5,442 nt of DNA from Pseudomonadota bacterium. Its GTDB lineage: Bacteria; Pseudomonadota; Alphaproteobacteria; Micropepsales; Micropepsaceae. This document shows positions 1 through 5,442 of this stretch, piece after piece. The first letter of the stretch is position 1. Each line of letters starts with the position of its first letter. The notes beneath the pieces were generated by a model. The model did not search any database, was not told where the DNA came from, and was given only the letters and a program-made list of their open reading frames with translations. Location: assembly GCA_021817355.1 (NCBI GenBank), contig JAKAVI010000377.1, forward strand, positions 1-5,442, read 5' to 3'. The position numbers were made by a program, and so were the translations under genes.

Positions 1-2104
1 GGGGCATGGACAGCGCCAGATTGACATTGACGGTGTTGTAGGCCGGCAACCGGTAAAGCACGTTGGTGGCGCTGCGGGCATAGCCGGAGGTGCGGTCCCC
101 GACATAGACATCCGCGACATTGAGGTCGCCGGCATAGTCCTCGTTCAGATCAAAACTATAGGTAGCTCCGAGGGCAAAGTTGTAGCGCGGCGACAGCGGC
201 AGGCGGGCTCCCTTGTAGTTGACGCCAAGAACCGATGCGGTTGTGGTCAGATGGGCGTCGGTGTAGGCGGCAGAGCCGGACAGCATGAGTGCCGGCAAGG
301 GCCGGTAACTGAGCGCGGCCTCGACCCCTTTCACGCGCGCATTGCCGGCATTGACGAGCTGGTTGATGCCATTGACATTCTCGGTTGTCTGAATGCCCTG
401 CCACTCGATGTCATAGATGTCGACGTCCGCGGTGAGCCGGTTGTTCAGGAGCGTCGACTTCTCGCCCACCTCGTAGTTCCACAAATTGTCAGGATTGAAT
501 GTCGCCGGGAACGGTGGCGGAAAGAAGTTGGGGCCCCCGGGACGGTAACCGCTCGCTGCCTTGGCATAGAACATGACGTCGTGATTTAGCCGGTAGCGCG
601 GGTTGATCAGATAGGTGACCACGCTCTGGTTGGACGGCGCGCCATAGGGATAGACATGTCCGTACGGCGGTCCGTAGAGCAGCCACCAGATATTGGAGCG
701 GTAGTACTGATGCTGGTCACTGTAGCGCAAGCCCAGGGTCAGGTCGAAATGGTGACTGAAATAGTAGGTCCCGTCGGCGTAGACCGCCAGCTCGCGGTAG
801 AGGCTGGGCAGATAGCCGTAAAACGCATAGGCATTATAGGGCGCAGGAAGATTGCCATCGCTTGCGGACGCATTCAGCAGGTCGACCAGTTCGTTGGTGT
901 GTTCGAGGTCGTAGAAGCCACCAATGGCCCATTCGAAAGGTCTCTGACCAGGTGACGACAGACGCAGTTCCTGAGTAAATTTCTTGGTAGAGGTGTTGAC
1001 GTAGAGATTGTAGGGCAGCGTCGCTAACGAGGCCGGCACGGCGTTGAAGAAGAAGTTTTCGATGAAGAAGAGCGGGTCGTAGAACGACGATACGTCGTTG
1101 TCGTAGGTGCCACGGTTGATCTGATAGCCGGTGATCGAGGTGAGCTTGGCAAAATGCATGTTCCAGTGCACCACGCCCGAATAGACCGTAAGCGAGTTTT
1201 CCGATGGCTGGGGAACGGCAAAGGACTGATCATAGGTCCCGGCCACCGGCTTCTTGGTGGTGATATTGTACATGCCAAGATTGAGGCCGTTGGCGTTGAT
1301 GTCCTGCATGAACATGCTGAGGCGCGCGCTGAGATCGGGGGTCAGCTGCATGAGCAGCGAGATACGCCCGCCCAGCGTGCGTGCGGCGCCAAGGTTCGAG
1401 CGGTTGTGGCTGGGGTCCTTGCTGTAACCGCTGTCAAATTCCTGCATGAGGTCGACGCGCAGTGCCGCCTTGTCGCCGAACAGGGGCAAATTGGCCGCCA
1501 CCCTGAGCCCGTCATTCAGACCACCATGGGCGGTGCTCGAGCCCTCGATCTCGGCCTTGGCCGCATAAACACCCAGCTGCGGCTTGACGGTAATGTACTT
1601 GATCGCCCCGCCCAGCGCATTGGCGCCGTAAAGCGTGCCTTGAGGGCCATCCAGGATTTCCACACGCTCCATGTCGAACAGATTGACGTTAAATGCCTGC
1701 GAGCCAAGGCCGAACTGGGTACTGGCGCCCAGCGGAATATTGTCCAGGTATATGCCAACCGCACTTCCAAGTTCCGCCGTGCTTGAGGCAACACCGCGAA
1801 TGGCCACCAGATTGTTGGTCGGACTGTTGGCCTGGAAGCTGAGGCTGGGTACCGTGGTGGCAAAGTCAGCAAGCGTGTGGGCGTGCATCTGCGAAAGGTC
1901 GGCAGAGGTGAGCGCGGTAATGCCGCCGCCCACCCGTTGCAGCGACTGCGAACGCCGCAATGCGGTCACCACCACGGTCTCGATGGAATTGTCCTGTGCC
2001 GCCCGCTGGCTGCTGCTGCTGGGCTGGGCCACGGCCGTAACCGGCCAGATGAGGGCCGCGGCGGCCAACCCGCCAAGAAGCGCCGATTTTCTTGAGCCAA
2101 TCAT
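1..2104 (-). CDS. TonB-dependent outer-membrane receptor (C-terminus beyond window edge)
   Basis: Energy-coupled outer-membrane transporter that would import a large or scarce substrate into the periplasm using TonB-ExbB-ExbD. Translation from the ATG at 2104 is open for 701 residues to the left edge. Residues 1-26 look like a Sec signal peptide: basic start (RK at 5-6), hydrophobic core, AVA cleavage motif at 24-26. A TonB-box-like segment ETVVVTA lies at 42-48. The plug domain follows, with IRGV (102-105), YLDNIPL (119-125) and the conserved block MERVEILDGPQGTLYG (145-160), which has Asp152 where Arg or Lys is common. The rest is barrel sequence rich in aromatic and alternating residues, with the family hallmarks SGYRPGGPN (about 518-525), YEVGEKS (about 543) and VKGVEAALSYRP (about 583). 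Family members usually run about 750-800 residues, so probably the last 50-100, including the terminal aromatic strand, are missing. The divergent AraC-type gene is a likely regulator. The substrate (siderophore, polysaccharide, aromatic or steroid-like) cannot be told. Confidence 0.95.
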   Translation of the reverse strand, partial: MIGSRKSALLGGLAAAALIWPVTAVAQPSSSSQRAAQDNSIETVVVTALRRSQSLQRVGGGITALTSADLSQMHAHTLADFATTVPSLSFQANSPTNNLVAIRGVASSTAELGSAVGIYLDNIPLGASTQFGLGSQAFNVNLFDMERVEILDGPQGTLYGANALGGAIKYITVKPQLGVYAAKAEIEGSSTAHGGLNDGLRVAANLPLFGDKAALRVDLMQEFDSGYSKDPSHNRSNLGAARTLGGRISLLMQLTPDLSARLSMFMQDINANGLNLGMYNITTKKPVAGTYDQSFAVPQPSENSLTVYSGVVHWNMHFAKLTSITGYQINRGTYDNDVSSFYDPLFFIENFFFNAVPASLATLPYNLYVNTSTKKFTQELRLSSPGQRPFEWAIGGFYDLEHTNELVDLLNASASDGNLPAPYNAYAFYGYLPSLYRELAVYADGTYYFSHHFDLTLGLRYSDQHQYYRSNIWWLLYGPPYGHVYPYGAPSNQSVVTYLINPRYRLNHDVMFYAKAASGYRPGGPNFFPPPFPATFNPDNLWNYEVGEKSTLLNNRLTADVDIYDIEWQGIQTTENVNGINQLVNAGNARVKGVEAALSYRPLPALMLSGSAAYTDAHLTTTASVLGVNYKGARLPLSPRYNFALGATYSFDLNEDYAGDLNVADVYVGDRTSGYARSATNVLYRLPAYNTVNVNLALSMP

Positions 2105-2108
2105 GCTT

Positions 2109-2115
2109 TCCCCCT
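2109..2115 (-). promoter_or_regulatory. Ribosome binding site of the TonB-dependent receptor gene
   Basis: On the minus strand the bases just before the ATG at 2104 read TTTAGGGGGAAAGC. The purine run AGGGGGA is a Shine-Dalgarno-like site about 4-5 bases from the ATG. It supports this start, which also places the signal peptide directly at the N-terminus. Confidence 0.6.
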
Positions 2116-2277
2116 AAACGCTTGTAATCTGATTTCCCCGCAGGGCGTCCCTCTCCTCTCATGACCGCTTTGGCTGGCACAACGAGGCCTGACGAAGCGG
2201 CACCGAAGCACTGCCCTGACAGCTGGCAACTTAGTCATCGTCAGCCATGCGGGGGGAGGGCAAAACCTCGAAATCAC

Positions 2278-2295
2278 GAGCGGACAATTTCGCTC
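2278..2295. repeat. Imperfect inverted repeat, candidate operator
   Basis: The sequence GAGCGGACAATTTCGCTC has perfect 5-base outer arms (GAGCG and CGCTC) around an 8-base, AT-richer centre with partial further symmetry. It ends one base before the candidate -35 hexamer at 2297, where a regulator could act. Its length suits a dimeric repressor more than a monomeric AraC-type protein. It may be chance. Confidence 0.3.
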
Positions 2296-2296
2296 A

Positions 2297-2325
2297 TTGA
2301 CAGGATCGCAGCCATTCCCGATTAG
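2297..2325 (+). promoter_or_regulatory. Candidate sigma70-type promoter of the AraC-family gene
   Basis: A perfect -35 hexamer TTGACA (2297-2302) is followed after 17 bases by GATTAG (2320-2325), a weak -10 matching the consensus at three of six bases. Transcription would start near 2332, which leaves a short leader before the GTG at 2352 and excludes the upstream GTG at 2325 as the start. The -35 and the spacing are good and the -10 is poor. Confidence 0.35.
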
Positions 2326-2340
2326 TGAGGCGCCTTAAGT

Positions 2341-2347
2341 GGGGAGG
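2341..2347 (+). promoter_or_regulatory. Ribosome binding site deciding the AraC-family start
   Basis: GGGGAGG lies 4 bases before the GTG at 2352. The alternative GTG at 2325 has no comparable purine-rich site upstream (it follows CCCGATTA). This is the main reason for preferring 2352. Confidence 0.55.
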
Positions 2348-2351
2348 CGCA

Positions 2352-3344
2352 GTGATCCGCGACATCGACAGCCGCTATCTGGTTGAGCTGGTCGGTGACA
2401 GGCGTGCCGCAGCATTGCTTGCCACGAGCGAGCCTGGCTGTGACAGCATGCCGCCCCGGCTACACCCGGCGACGTTCTGGCGGCTGTGCACCGAAAATAT
2501 CCAGCACCGCGATGATGAAACCCATGGCGTTGCCGCAGAGCCTGTACCGCGGGGGAGCATATCCGTCCTGTTTTCCGCGGCGAAGGAAGCCGACACGCTG
2601 GCCGGGGCCATTGACCGCTTTGCTGCAACCGCGCGGCTGATCCGCAAGGAGTGCCGCTTTACGGTTGGGCGCAGCCGCAATGCCTTACGCTTTACCGCGG
2701 TCCCCGCCGAGCCAGGTGGCGTGCGTGCCGAAATCTATGTCGAATGCTTCGTGATCGTGATCCACTGCGCGTTGCGCTGGATGACCGGACGCCGGCTCGA
2801 CCCGCTCATGGTACGGGGCTCGGCGCAGCTCGCCCACATGGGCGACGGGCTGCTGGCGGCGCTGCACGTTCCGGTCCGTCGCTACGGCGAGGGGATTACC
2901 ATCCATTACGACCTCAAGGATGCCCTGGCACCGATCCTGCCACAGAAATATACGGCCTGGGGCGATCCTGAATTCGAGAGCTTCCGTGCCATGCTGGAAG
3001 AGGACCCCGAAGAGGACGGGGCCAAGTCCAATCCGGCGAGCGCTGCGGTTGCAAATCTCCTGAACCTTGGGCTCAACTCTGAGCGCGTTGTTGCCGAGCG
3101 CCTGCACTGGAGTGTGGCGACGCTGCGGCGGCGCCTGTCCATTGAGGGCACGAGCTTCCGCCAGATGCTGTTGCAGGTCAGACGGACGCAATTGCAGAAT
3201 ATGCTGGCGACGGACATTCCCATTGCCGATATTTCCGAGAAACTCAAATTCTCCGACGACCGCAGCCTGCGCCGCTTCTGCCATGACAACTTCGGTGTTT
3301 CGCCCCGCCAGTACCGCCGCACTCTGAGAGGCGAGGAGAGCTGA
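2352..3344 (+). CDS. AraC-family transcriptional regulator with arabinose-binding-like N-terminal domain
   Basis: A 330-residue one-component regulator that would bind a small effector through its N-terminal domain and DNA through a C-terminal double helix-turn-helix. From the GTG at 2352, residues about 1-200 resemble the divergent arabinose-binding-type domain of the OruR-like AraC group; the opening IDSRYLVELVGDRRAAALL is typical. An acidic linker (EEDPEEDGAK, about 216-225) precedes the DNA-binding part. The first HTH is about 242-264 (SERVVAERLHWSVATLRRRL, then EGTSFRQML). The second is about 289-313 (IADISEKLKFSD, then SLRRFC), ending in the family signature FGVSPRQYRR. The length is normal for the group. 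An in-frame GTG at 2325 would add nine residues (start MRRLKWGGA) but lacks a good ribosome binding site and would overlap the candidate -10. The gene is divergent from the TonB-dependent receptor gene, which is its likeliest target; control of the downstream SDR is possible. The effector is unknown. Confidence 0.93.
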   Translation: MIRDIDSRYLVELVGDRRAAALLATSEPGCDSMPPRLHPATFWRLCTENIQHRDDETHGVAAEPVPRGSISVLFSAAKEADTLAGAIDRFAATARLIRKECRFTVGRSRNALRFTAVPAEPGGVRAEIYVECFVIVIHCALRWMTGRRLDPLMVRGSAQLAHMGDGLLAALHVPVRRYGEGITIHYDLKDALAPILPQKYTAWGDPEFESFRAMLEEDPEEDGAKSNPASAAVANLLNLGLNSERVVAERLHWSVATLRRRLSIEGTSFRQMLLQVRRTQLQNMLATDIPIADISEKLKFSDDRSLRRFCHDNFGVSPRQYRRTLRGEES

Positions 3345-3551
3345 GCTGCAGCGGCAGCGGCAGACCGCAAGCCATGTGAGGGGTTGGGCTCGCCTCAGCC
3401 ACCCTCGCAGTGCAACGCTGTGCCTGCCCGCCCCGCGTATGGCCATGATCTCCTCCTTGCTGGCGCCAGGTGCAAAGAGTGAAACCCACCGATGCCGCGA
3501 TCCTCTGCACGGCAGTCGGAGAAAATGATGATGCACAAATTCACGTTAAGT

Positions 3552-3564
3552 CGCGCTTTGCGCG
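3552..3564. repeat. Small perfect inverted repeat upstream of the SDR gene
   Basis: CGCGC TTT GCGCG forms a perfect 5-base stem with a 3-base loop. It is too short and lacks a T tract, so it is not a typical terminator. It lies about 50 bases upstream of the candidate -10 for the SDR gene and could be a regulator half-site pair or chance in GC-rich DNA. Confidence 0.25.
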
Positions 3565-3589
3565 CAACCTGTCTGGCGTGGTCACGAGA

Positions 3590-3617
3590 CTGCAATTCCT
3601 GATGTGACCGATATGAT
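3590..3617 (+). promoter_or_regulatory. Weak candidate promoter of the SDR gene
   Basis: TATGAT (3612-3617) matches the sigma70 -10 consensus at five of six bases. Sixteen bases upstream, CTGCAA (3590-3595) is a poor -35 with three matches. A poor -35 next to a good -10 would fit an activator-dependent promoter, for example one driven by the neighbouring AraC-type protein, but this is inference. Confidence 0.28.
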
Positions 3618-3664
3618 GGCGCAGGTGGTCGTGCTATGAGCTGATGGATCAGGCACCGACAAAA

Positions 3665-3670
3665 AGAGGA
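3665..3670 (+). promoter_or_regulatory. Ribosome binding site of the SDR gene
   Basis: AGAGGA within an A-rich stretch lies 11 bases before the ATG at 3682. The spacing is slightly long but usable. No better start is near, and the ATG places the Rossmann motif at the usual distance from the N-terminus. Confidence 0.5.
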
Positions 3671-3681
3671 AACAGACCGCC

Positions 3682-4470
3682 ATGAACCGCTTTTCCGGAA
3701 AAGTCGTAGTGATCACTGGCGGTGCCTCGGGCATCGGCGCAGCCAGCGCCCGCCGCTTTCACCGCGAAGGGGCACGTGTTGTCATTTCGGACGTCAATGA
3801 GAGCGGGGGACTGGCGCTCTGCGCCGAGCTGGGCGAGGACCGGGCCCATTTTTACCGCTGCGATGTCAGCGTCTTTGCCGAGGTCGAGGGTCTCATGAAT
3901 GAGGCAGCAGGCCATTTTGGCGGCCTCGACGTCGTTTTCAACAATGCCGGTATCGGCTCCTTCGGCCGTACCACCGAGCTTGCCATTGAAGATTGGCAAC
4001 GCGTCATCGCCATCGATCTTCACGGCGTCTTTTATGGCACCAAGGCCGCCCTGCCTCACCTCAAAGCCCGCGGCGGCGGGGTCATCATCAATACCGCATC
4101 CATTTCCGGCATGGGGGGCGACTTTGGTTTTGCCGCCTATAACGCGGCCAAAGGCGGGGTGATCAATTACACCCGCGCCGCTGCGATCGACCACGCGCGC
4201 GAGAATATCCGCATCAATGCGATCTGTCCGGGGCCGGTGGCCACGCCGATCATCGCCGGAATTGAACAGATCCCCGGACTGAAGGACAGGTGGGCCGATG
4301 CCGTGCCCATGGGCCGTTTTGCCCAACCAGAGGAAATCGCCGCCGTTGCCGCCTTCCTCGCCTCCGATGATGCCTCCTACATGACCGGTGCCATCCTTGC
4401 CGTTGATGGGGGACTGACCTCCCATACAGGCCAGCCCAATCTGACCAGGATCATGGCAGGCGGAGGCTGA
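3682..4470 (+). CDS. Classical short-chain dehydrogenase/reductase (SDR), NAD(H)-type
   Basis: A complete 262-residue cytoplasmic oxidoreductase of the classical SDR family, likely interconverting a secondary alcohol and a ketone. The cofactor motif TGGASGIG is at 12-19; Asp37 at the end of the second beta strand (VVISDVN) predicts NAD(H) rather than NADP(H). Asp61 (CDVS) contacts adenine in the family. NNAG is at 86-89. The catalytic residues are Ser139, Tyr152 and Lys156 (YNAAK). The post-catalytic motif PGPVATP is at 182-188, and the C-terminus carries YMTGAILAVDGG (232-243) and HTGQPN (247-252). The fourth tetrad position, usually Asn in an N-x-x-G segment, is Asp111 (IDLHG). The spacing matches bacterial hydroxysteroid dehydrogenases, but this group also acts on sugars, diols and cyclic alcohols, so the substrate is open. 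The gene reads away from the AraC-type gene in the same direction after a 337-base gap and converges on the serine hydrolase gene with 38 bases between stops. Confidence 0.96.
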   Translation: MNRFSGKVVVITGGASGIGAASARRFHREGARVVISDVNESGGLALCAELGEDRAHFYRCDVSVFAEVEGLMNEAAGHFGGLDVVFNNAGIGSFGRTTELAIEDWQRVIAIDLHGVFYGTKAALPHLKARGGGVIINTASISGMGGDFGFAAYNAAKGGVINYTRAAAIDHARENIRINAICPGPVATPIIAGIEQIPGLKDRWADAVPMGRFAQPEEIAAVAAFLASDDASYMTGAILAVDGGLTSHTGQPNLTRIMAGGG

Positions 4471-4476
4471 GGGGCC

Positions 4477-4510
4477 CGGCTGACCGGACATTGCGCGTAA
4501 CAGCCGTTTC
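4477..4510. terminator. Weak candidate hairpin between convergent genes
   Basis: CGGCTG (4477-4482) can pair with CAGCCG (4501-4506) around an 18-base loop, followed by TTTC. The position between two convergent stop codons suits a shared terminator, but the stem is only 6 bases, the loop is long and the T run short. CCGG-CTGA-CCGG inside it is an alternative 4-base stem. Confidence 0.2.
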
Positions 4511-5442
4511 AGGTCAGCGAGGCGTAGATCAAAGTCTTCAGCTGCCGGCGGATCGGATAGATCCAGGAGGGGCTGAGCTGCGTCATGAAGATCACATGGA
4601 GCCTTTCGACCGGATCGATAAAGAACGAGGTCGAAAACATGCCACCCCAATAATATTCGCCCGATGAACCCAAAATCATCGCCTTGGCAGGGCTTTCGGT
4701 GACCGCAAAGCCAAGTCCGAAGCCGATGCCGCTGTTCTGCGTCTCGCTAAACAGCGATCGTGACAGGCTCGACAGATCGGATCTGCCCGGCAGGTGGTTG
4801 GTCCGCATCAGCTCGAGCGTCTTGCGACCCAGCAGCCGCACTCCGTCGAGTTCGCCATTGTTCTCGCACATCAGGCAGAAGCGATGATAATCCAATGCCG
4901 TCGAGAGAAGTCCGCCTCCGCCCGAAAGCAGCCTGGGCGTGCGGGCCCACGCGCTTTGCTCCGCACGGTCATAGATCTGCCGGCCCTTGTCAGGTCCTGC
5001 CCACGCGTAGCAGTCGGTCAGGCGATCCAGTTTGCCAGCTGGTACCACGAAGGAGGTGTCGTTCATGCGAAGTGGAGAGAAGATCCGCTCGCGCAAATAG
5101 CGATCCAGTGGCAGGCCTGAAACGCGCTGGATCACCGCTCCCAGCACATCCGTCGAGACCGAATAATTCCACGCCTCGCCGGGAGAGAATTCGAGCGGCA
5201 ATTGGCCAAGGGCGCGGACAAATCCATCGAGATCATTGGCGCCATGCCAGTCCTCGAGCTTGCTCGCCCGATAGGCCGCATCCACGTTGCTGCGGTTCTG
5301 GAAACCATAGGTCAGCCCCGAGGTATGCCGCATCAGGTCAAGCATGCGCATTGGTTCGGCCGGTGGTCTTGTCATGAACGCGGCATCGCCACCGCCGCCA
5401 GCATAGACGCCGATATTCCTGAATTCCGGGAGCACCTCGTGA
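4509..5442 (-). CDS. Serine hydrolase of the beta-lactamase / family VIII carboxylesterase fold (N-terminus beyond window edge)
   Basis: The C-terminal 310 residues of a beta-lactamase-fold hydrolase (Pfam Beta-lactamase, PF00144 type), likely cleaving an ester, lactone or amide through a serine nucleophile. Counting from the first complete codon, LMRHTSGLTYGF (36-47) is the typical LLtHTSGL block. SPGEAWNYSVSTDVLGAVIQRVSG (86-109) contains the tyrosine motif of family VIII esterases (Tyr93-Ser94). GGGGLLSTALDYHRF is the usual mid-domain block, and Trp265-Gly266-Gly267 (bases 4641-4649) followed by TSFFIDP is the third, KTG-equivalent motif. The S-x-x-K nucleophile is not in the window and should lie upstream. 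Related proteins are about 380-430 residues, so roughly 70-120 are missing. A GTG at 5435 is not the real start: the frame continues through His-Glu to the edge in the conserved LPEF segment. The gene ends 38 bases from the SDR stop on the opposite strand. Many relatives are esterases rather than antibiotic-resistance enzymes. Confidence 0.92.
   Translation of the reverse strand, partial: HEVLPEFRNIGVYAGGGGDAAFMTRPPAEPMRMLDLMRHTSGLTYGFQNRSNVDAAYRASKLEDWHGANDLDGFVRALGQLPLEFSPGEAWNYSVSTDVLGAVIQRVSGLPLDRYLRERIFSPLRMNDTSFVVPAGKLDRLTDCYAWAGPDKGRQIYDRAEQSAWARTPRLLSGGGGLLSTALDYHRFCLMCENNGELDGVRLLGRKTLELMRTNHLPGRSDLSSLSRSLFSETQNSGIGFGLGFAVTESPAKAMILGSSGEYYWGGMFSTSFFIDPVERLHVIFMTQLSPSWIYPIRRQLKTLIYASLT

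Larger units (their letters stand above)
2105..2351. promoter_or_regulatory. Divergent intergenic control region between receptor and AraC-type regulator
   Basis: This stretch separates two divergently transcribed genes and must contain both their promoters. It has no credible ORF of its own. Visible elements are a TTGACA hexamer at 2297-2302 on the plus strand, an imperfect palindrome at 2278-2295, direct repeats of CGAAGC (2193-2198 and 2204-2209, 11 bases apart), of CCTGAC (2188-2193 and 2215-2220) and of GCTGGCA (2173-2179 and 2222-2228). I could not pick a convincing -35/-10 pair for the receptor on the minus strand. AraC-family proteins commonly bind direct repeats next to the gene they control, so the repeats are candidate sites, but repeats this short can occur by chance. 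Confidence 0.55.
3345..3681. other. Intergenic region without a convincing gene
   Basis: These 337 bases between the AraC-type gene and the SDR gene show no homology-suggestive ORF on either strand. The plus strand has only two tiny frames: 3439-3528 (29 codons) and 3525-3602 (25 codons), which overlap through ATGA. The minus strand is read through by frames antisense to the regulator that lack protein-like character. Visible items are the inverted repeat at 3552-3564, a weak promoter candidate ending at 3617 and the ribosome binding site at 3665-3670. I see no strong Rho-independent terminator after the regulator; there is no stable GC-rich hairpin followed by a T run. Confidence 0.6.

Noticed and set aside
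1154..1786. 210-residue plus-strand frame inside the receptor gene
   Set aside because: It is antisense to the conserved TonB receptor frame and has no protein family character.
3461..3477. Hairpin around TGGCGCCA as a terminator after the AraC-type gene
   Set aside because: The palindromic core is only 8 bases, the outer arms are out of register, and no T run follows.
2685..3536. 283-residue open frame on the minus strand opposite the AraC-type gene
   Set aside because: It mirrors the codons of the regulator and shows no recognisable domain. Long antisense frames are expected in GC-rich DNA.
3649..4650. 333-residue open frame on the minus strand opposite the SDR gene
   Set aside because: It is the antisense shadow of the SDR gene, rich in Gly, Asp and Ala with no family motifs, and it also overlaps the hydrolase gene. 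The plus-strand SDR has every family motif in place.
4760..5377. 205-residue plus-strand frame inside the hydrolase gene
   Set aside because: The composition is dominated by Arg, Ser and Pro, typical of a shadow frame; the opposite strand has clear beta-lactamase-fold motifs.
5433..5435. GTG as the start codon of the serine hydrolase
   Set aside because: It lies inside the conserved LPEF segment that follows the nucleophile region in this family, and the frame stays open to the window edge, so the gene begins outside the window.
1..5442. CRISPR array, tRNA, insertion sequence or phage element
   Set aside because: No regularly spaced repeats, cloverleaf-like segments, transposase motifs or terminal inverted repeats were seen on either strand.

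Overview
The window is GC-rich and carries four protein-coding genes, two of them cut by the window edges. A long TonB-dependent receptor, an AraC-type regulator of the arabinose-binding-like N-domain group, a classical short-chain dehydrogenase and a beta-lactamase-fold serine hydrolase side by side are typical of accessory catabolic regions in Alphaproteobacteria, especially sphingomonads (Novosphingobium, Sphingobium, Sphingopyxis) and also Caulobacterales. This placement rests on protein style only; there is no rRNA or other taxonomic marker.

Layout: positions 1-2104 (minus) hold the first 701 residues of an outer-membrane TonB-dependent receptor whose C-terminus lies beyond the left edge. 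Positions 2105-2351 are a divergent control region with a candidate sigma70-type promoter, an imperfect palindrome and short direct repeats. Positions 2352-3344 (plus) encode the AraC-family regulator. Positions 3345-3681 contain no convincing gene, only a weak candidate promoter, a small GC-rich inverted repeat and the ribosome binding site of the next gene. Positions 3682-4470 (plus) encode a complete SDR oxidoreductase. After a 38-base convergent gap, positions 4509-5442 (minus) encode the C-terminal 310 residues of a serine hydrolase of the beta-lactamase / family VIII carboxylesterase type; its N-terminus with the S-x-x-K nucleophile lies beyond the right edge.

Working together (inference): the arrangement fits a small uptake-and-catabolism locus. 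The receptor would import a scarce or bulky substrate across the outer membrane, the hydrolase would cleave an ester, lactone or amide bond, the SDR would oxidise or reduce an alcohol/ketone in the substrate or product, and the divergent AraC-type protein would sense a pathway compound and control the receptor and perhaps the others. The substrate cannot be read from the sequence. I found no CRISPR array, tRNA, rRNA, insertion sequence or phage gene, and no clearly new type of system. The most useful points for follow-up are the divergent regulatory region, the Asn-to-Asp change at the fourth catalytic position of the SDR, and the untested functional link between hydrolase, SDR and receptor.
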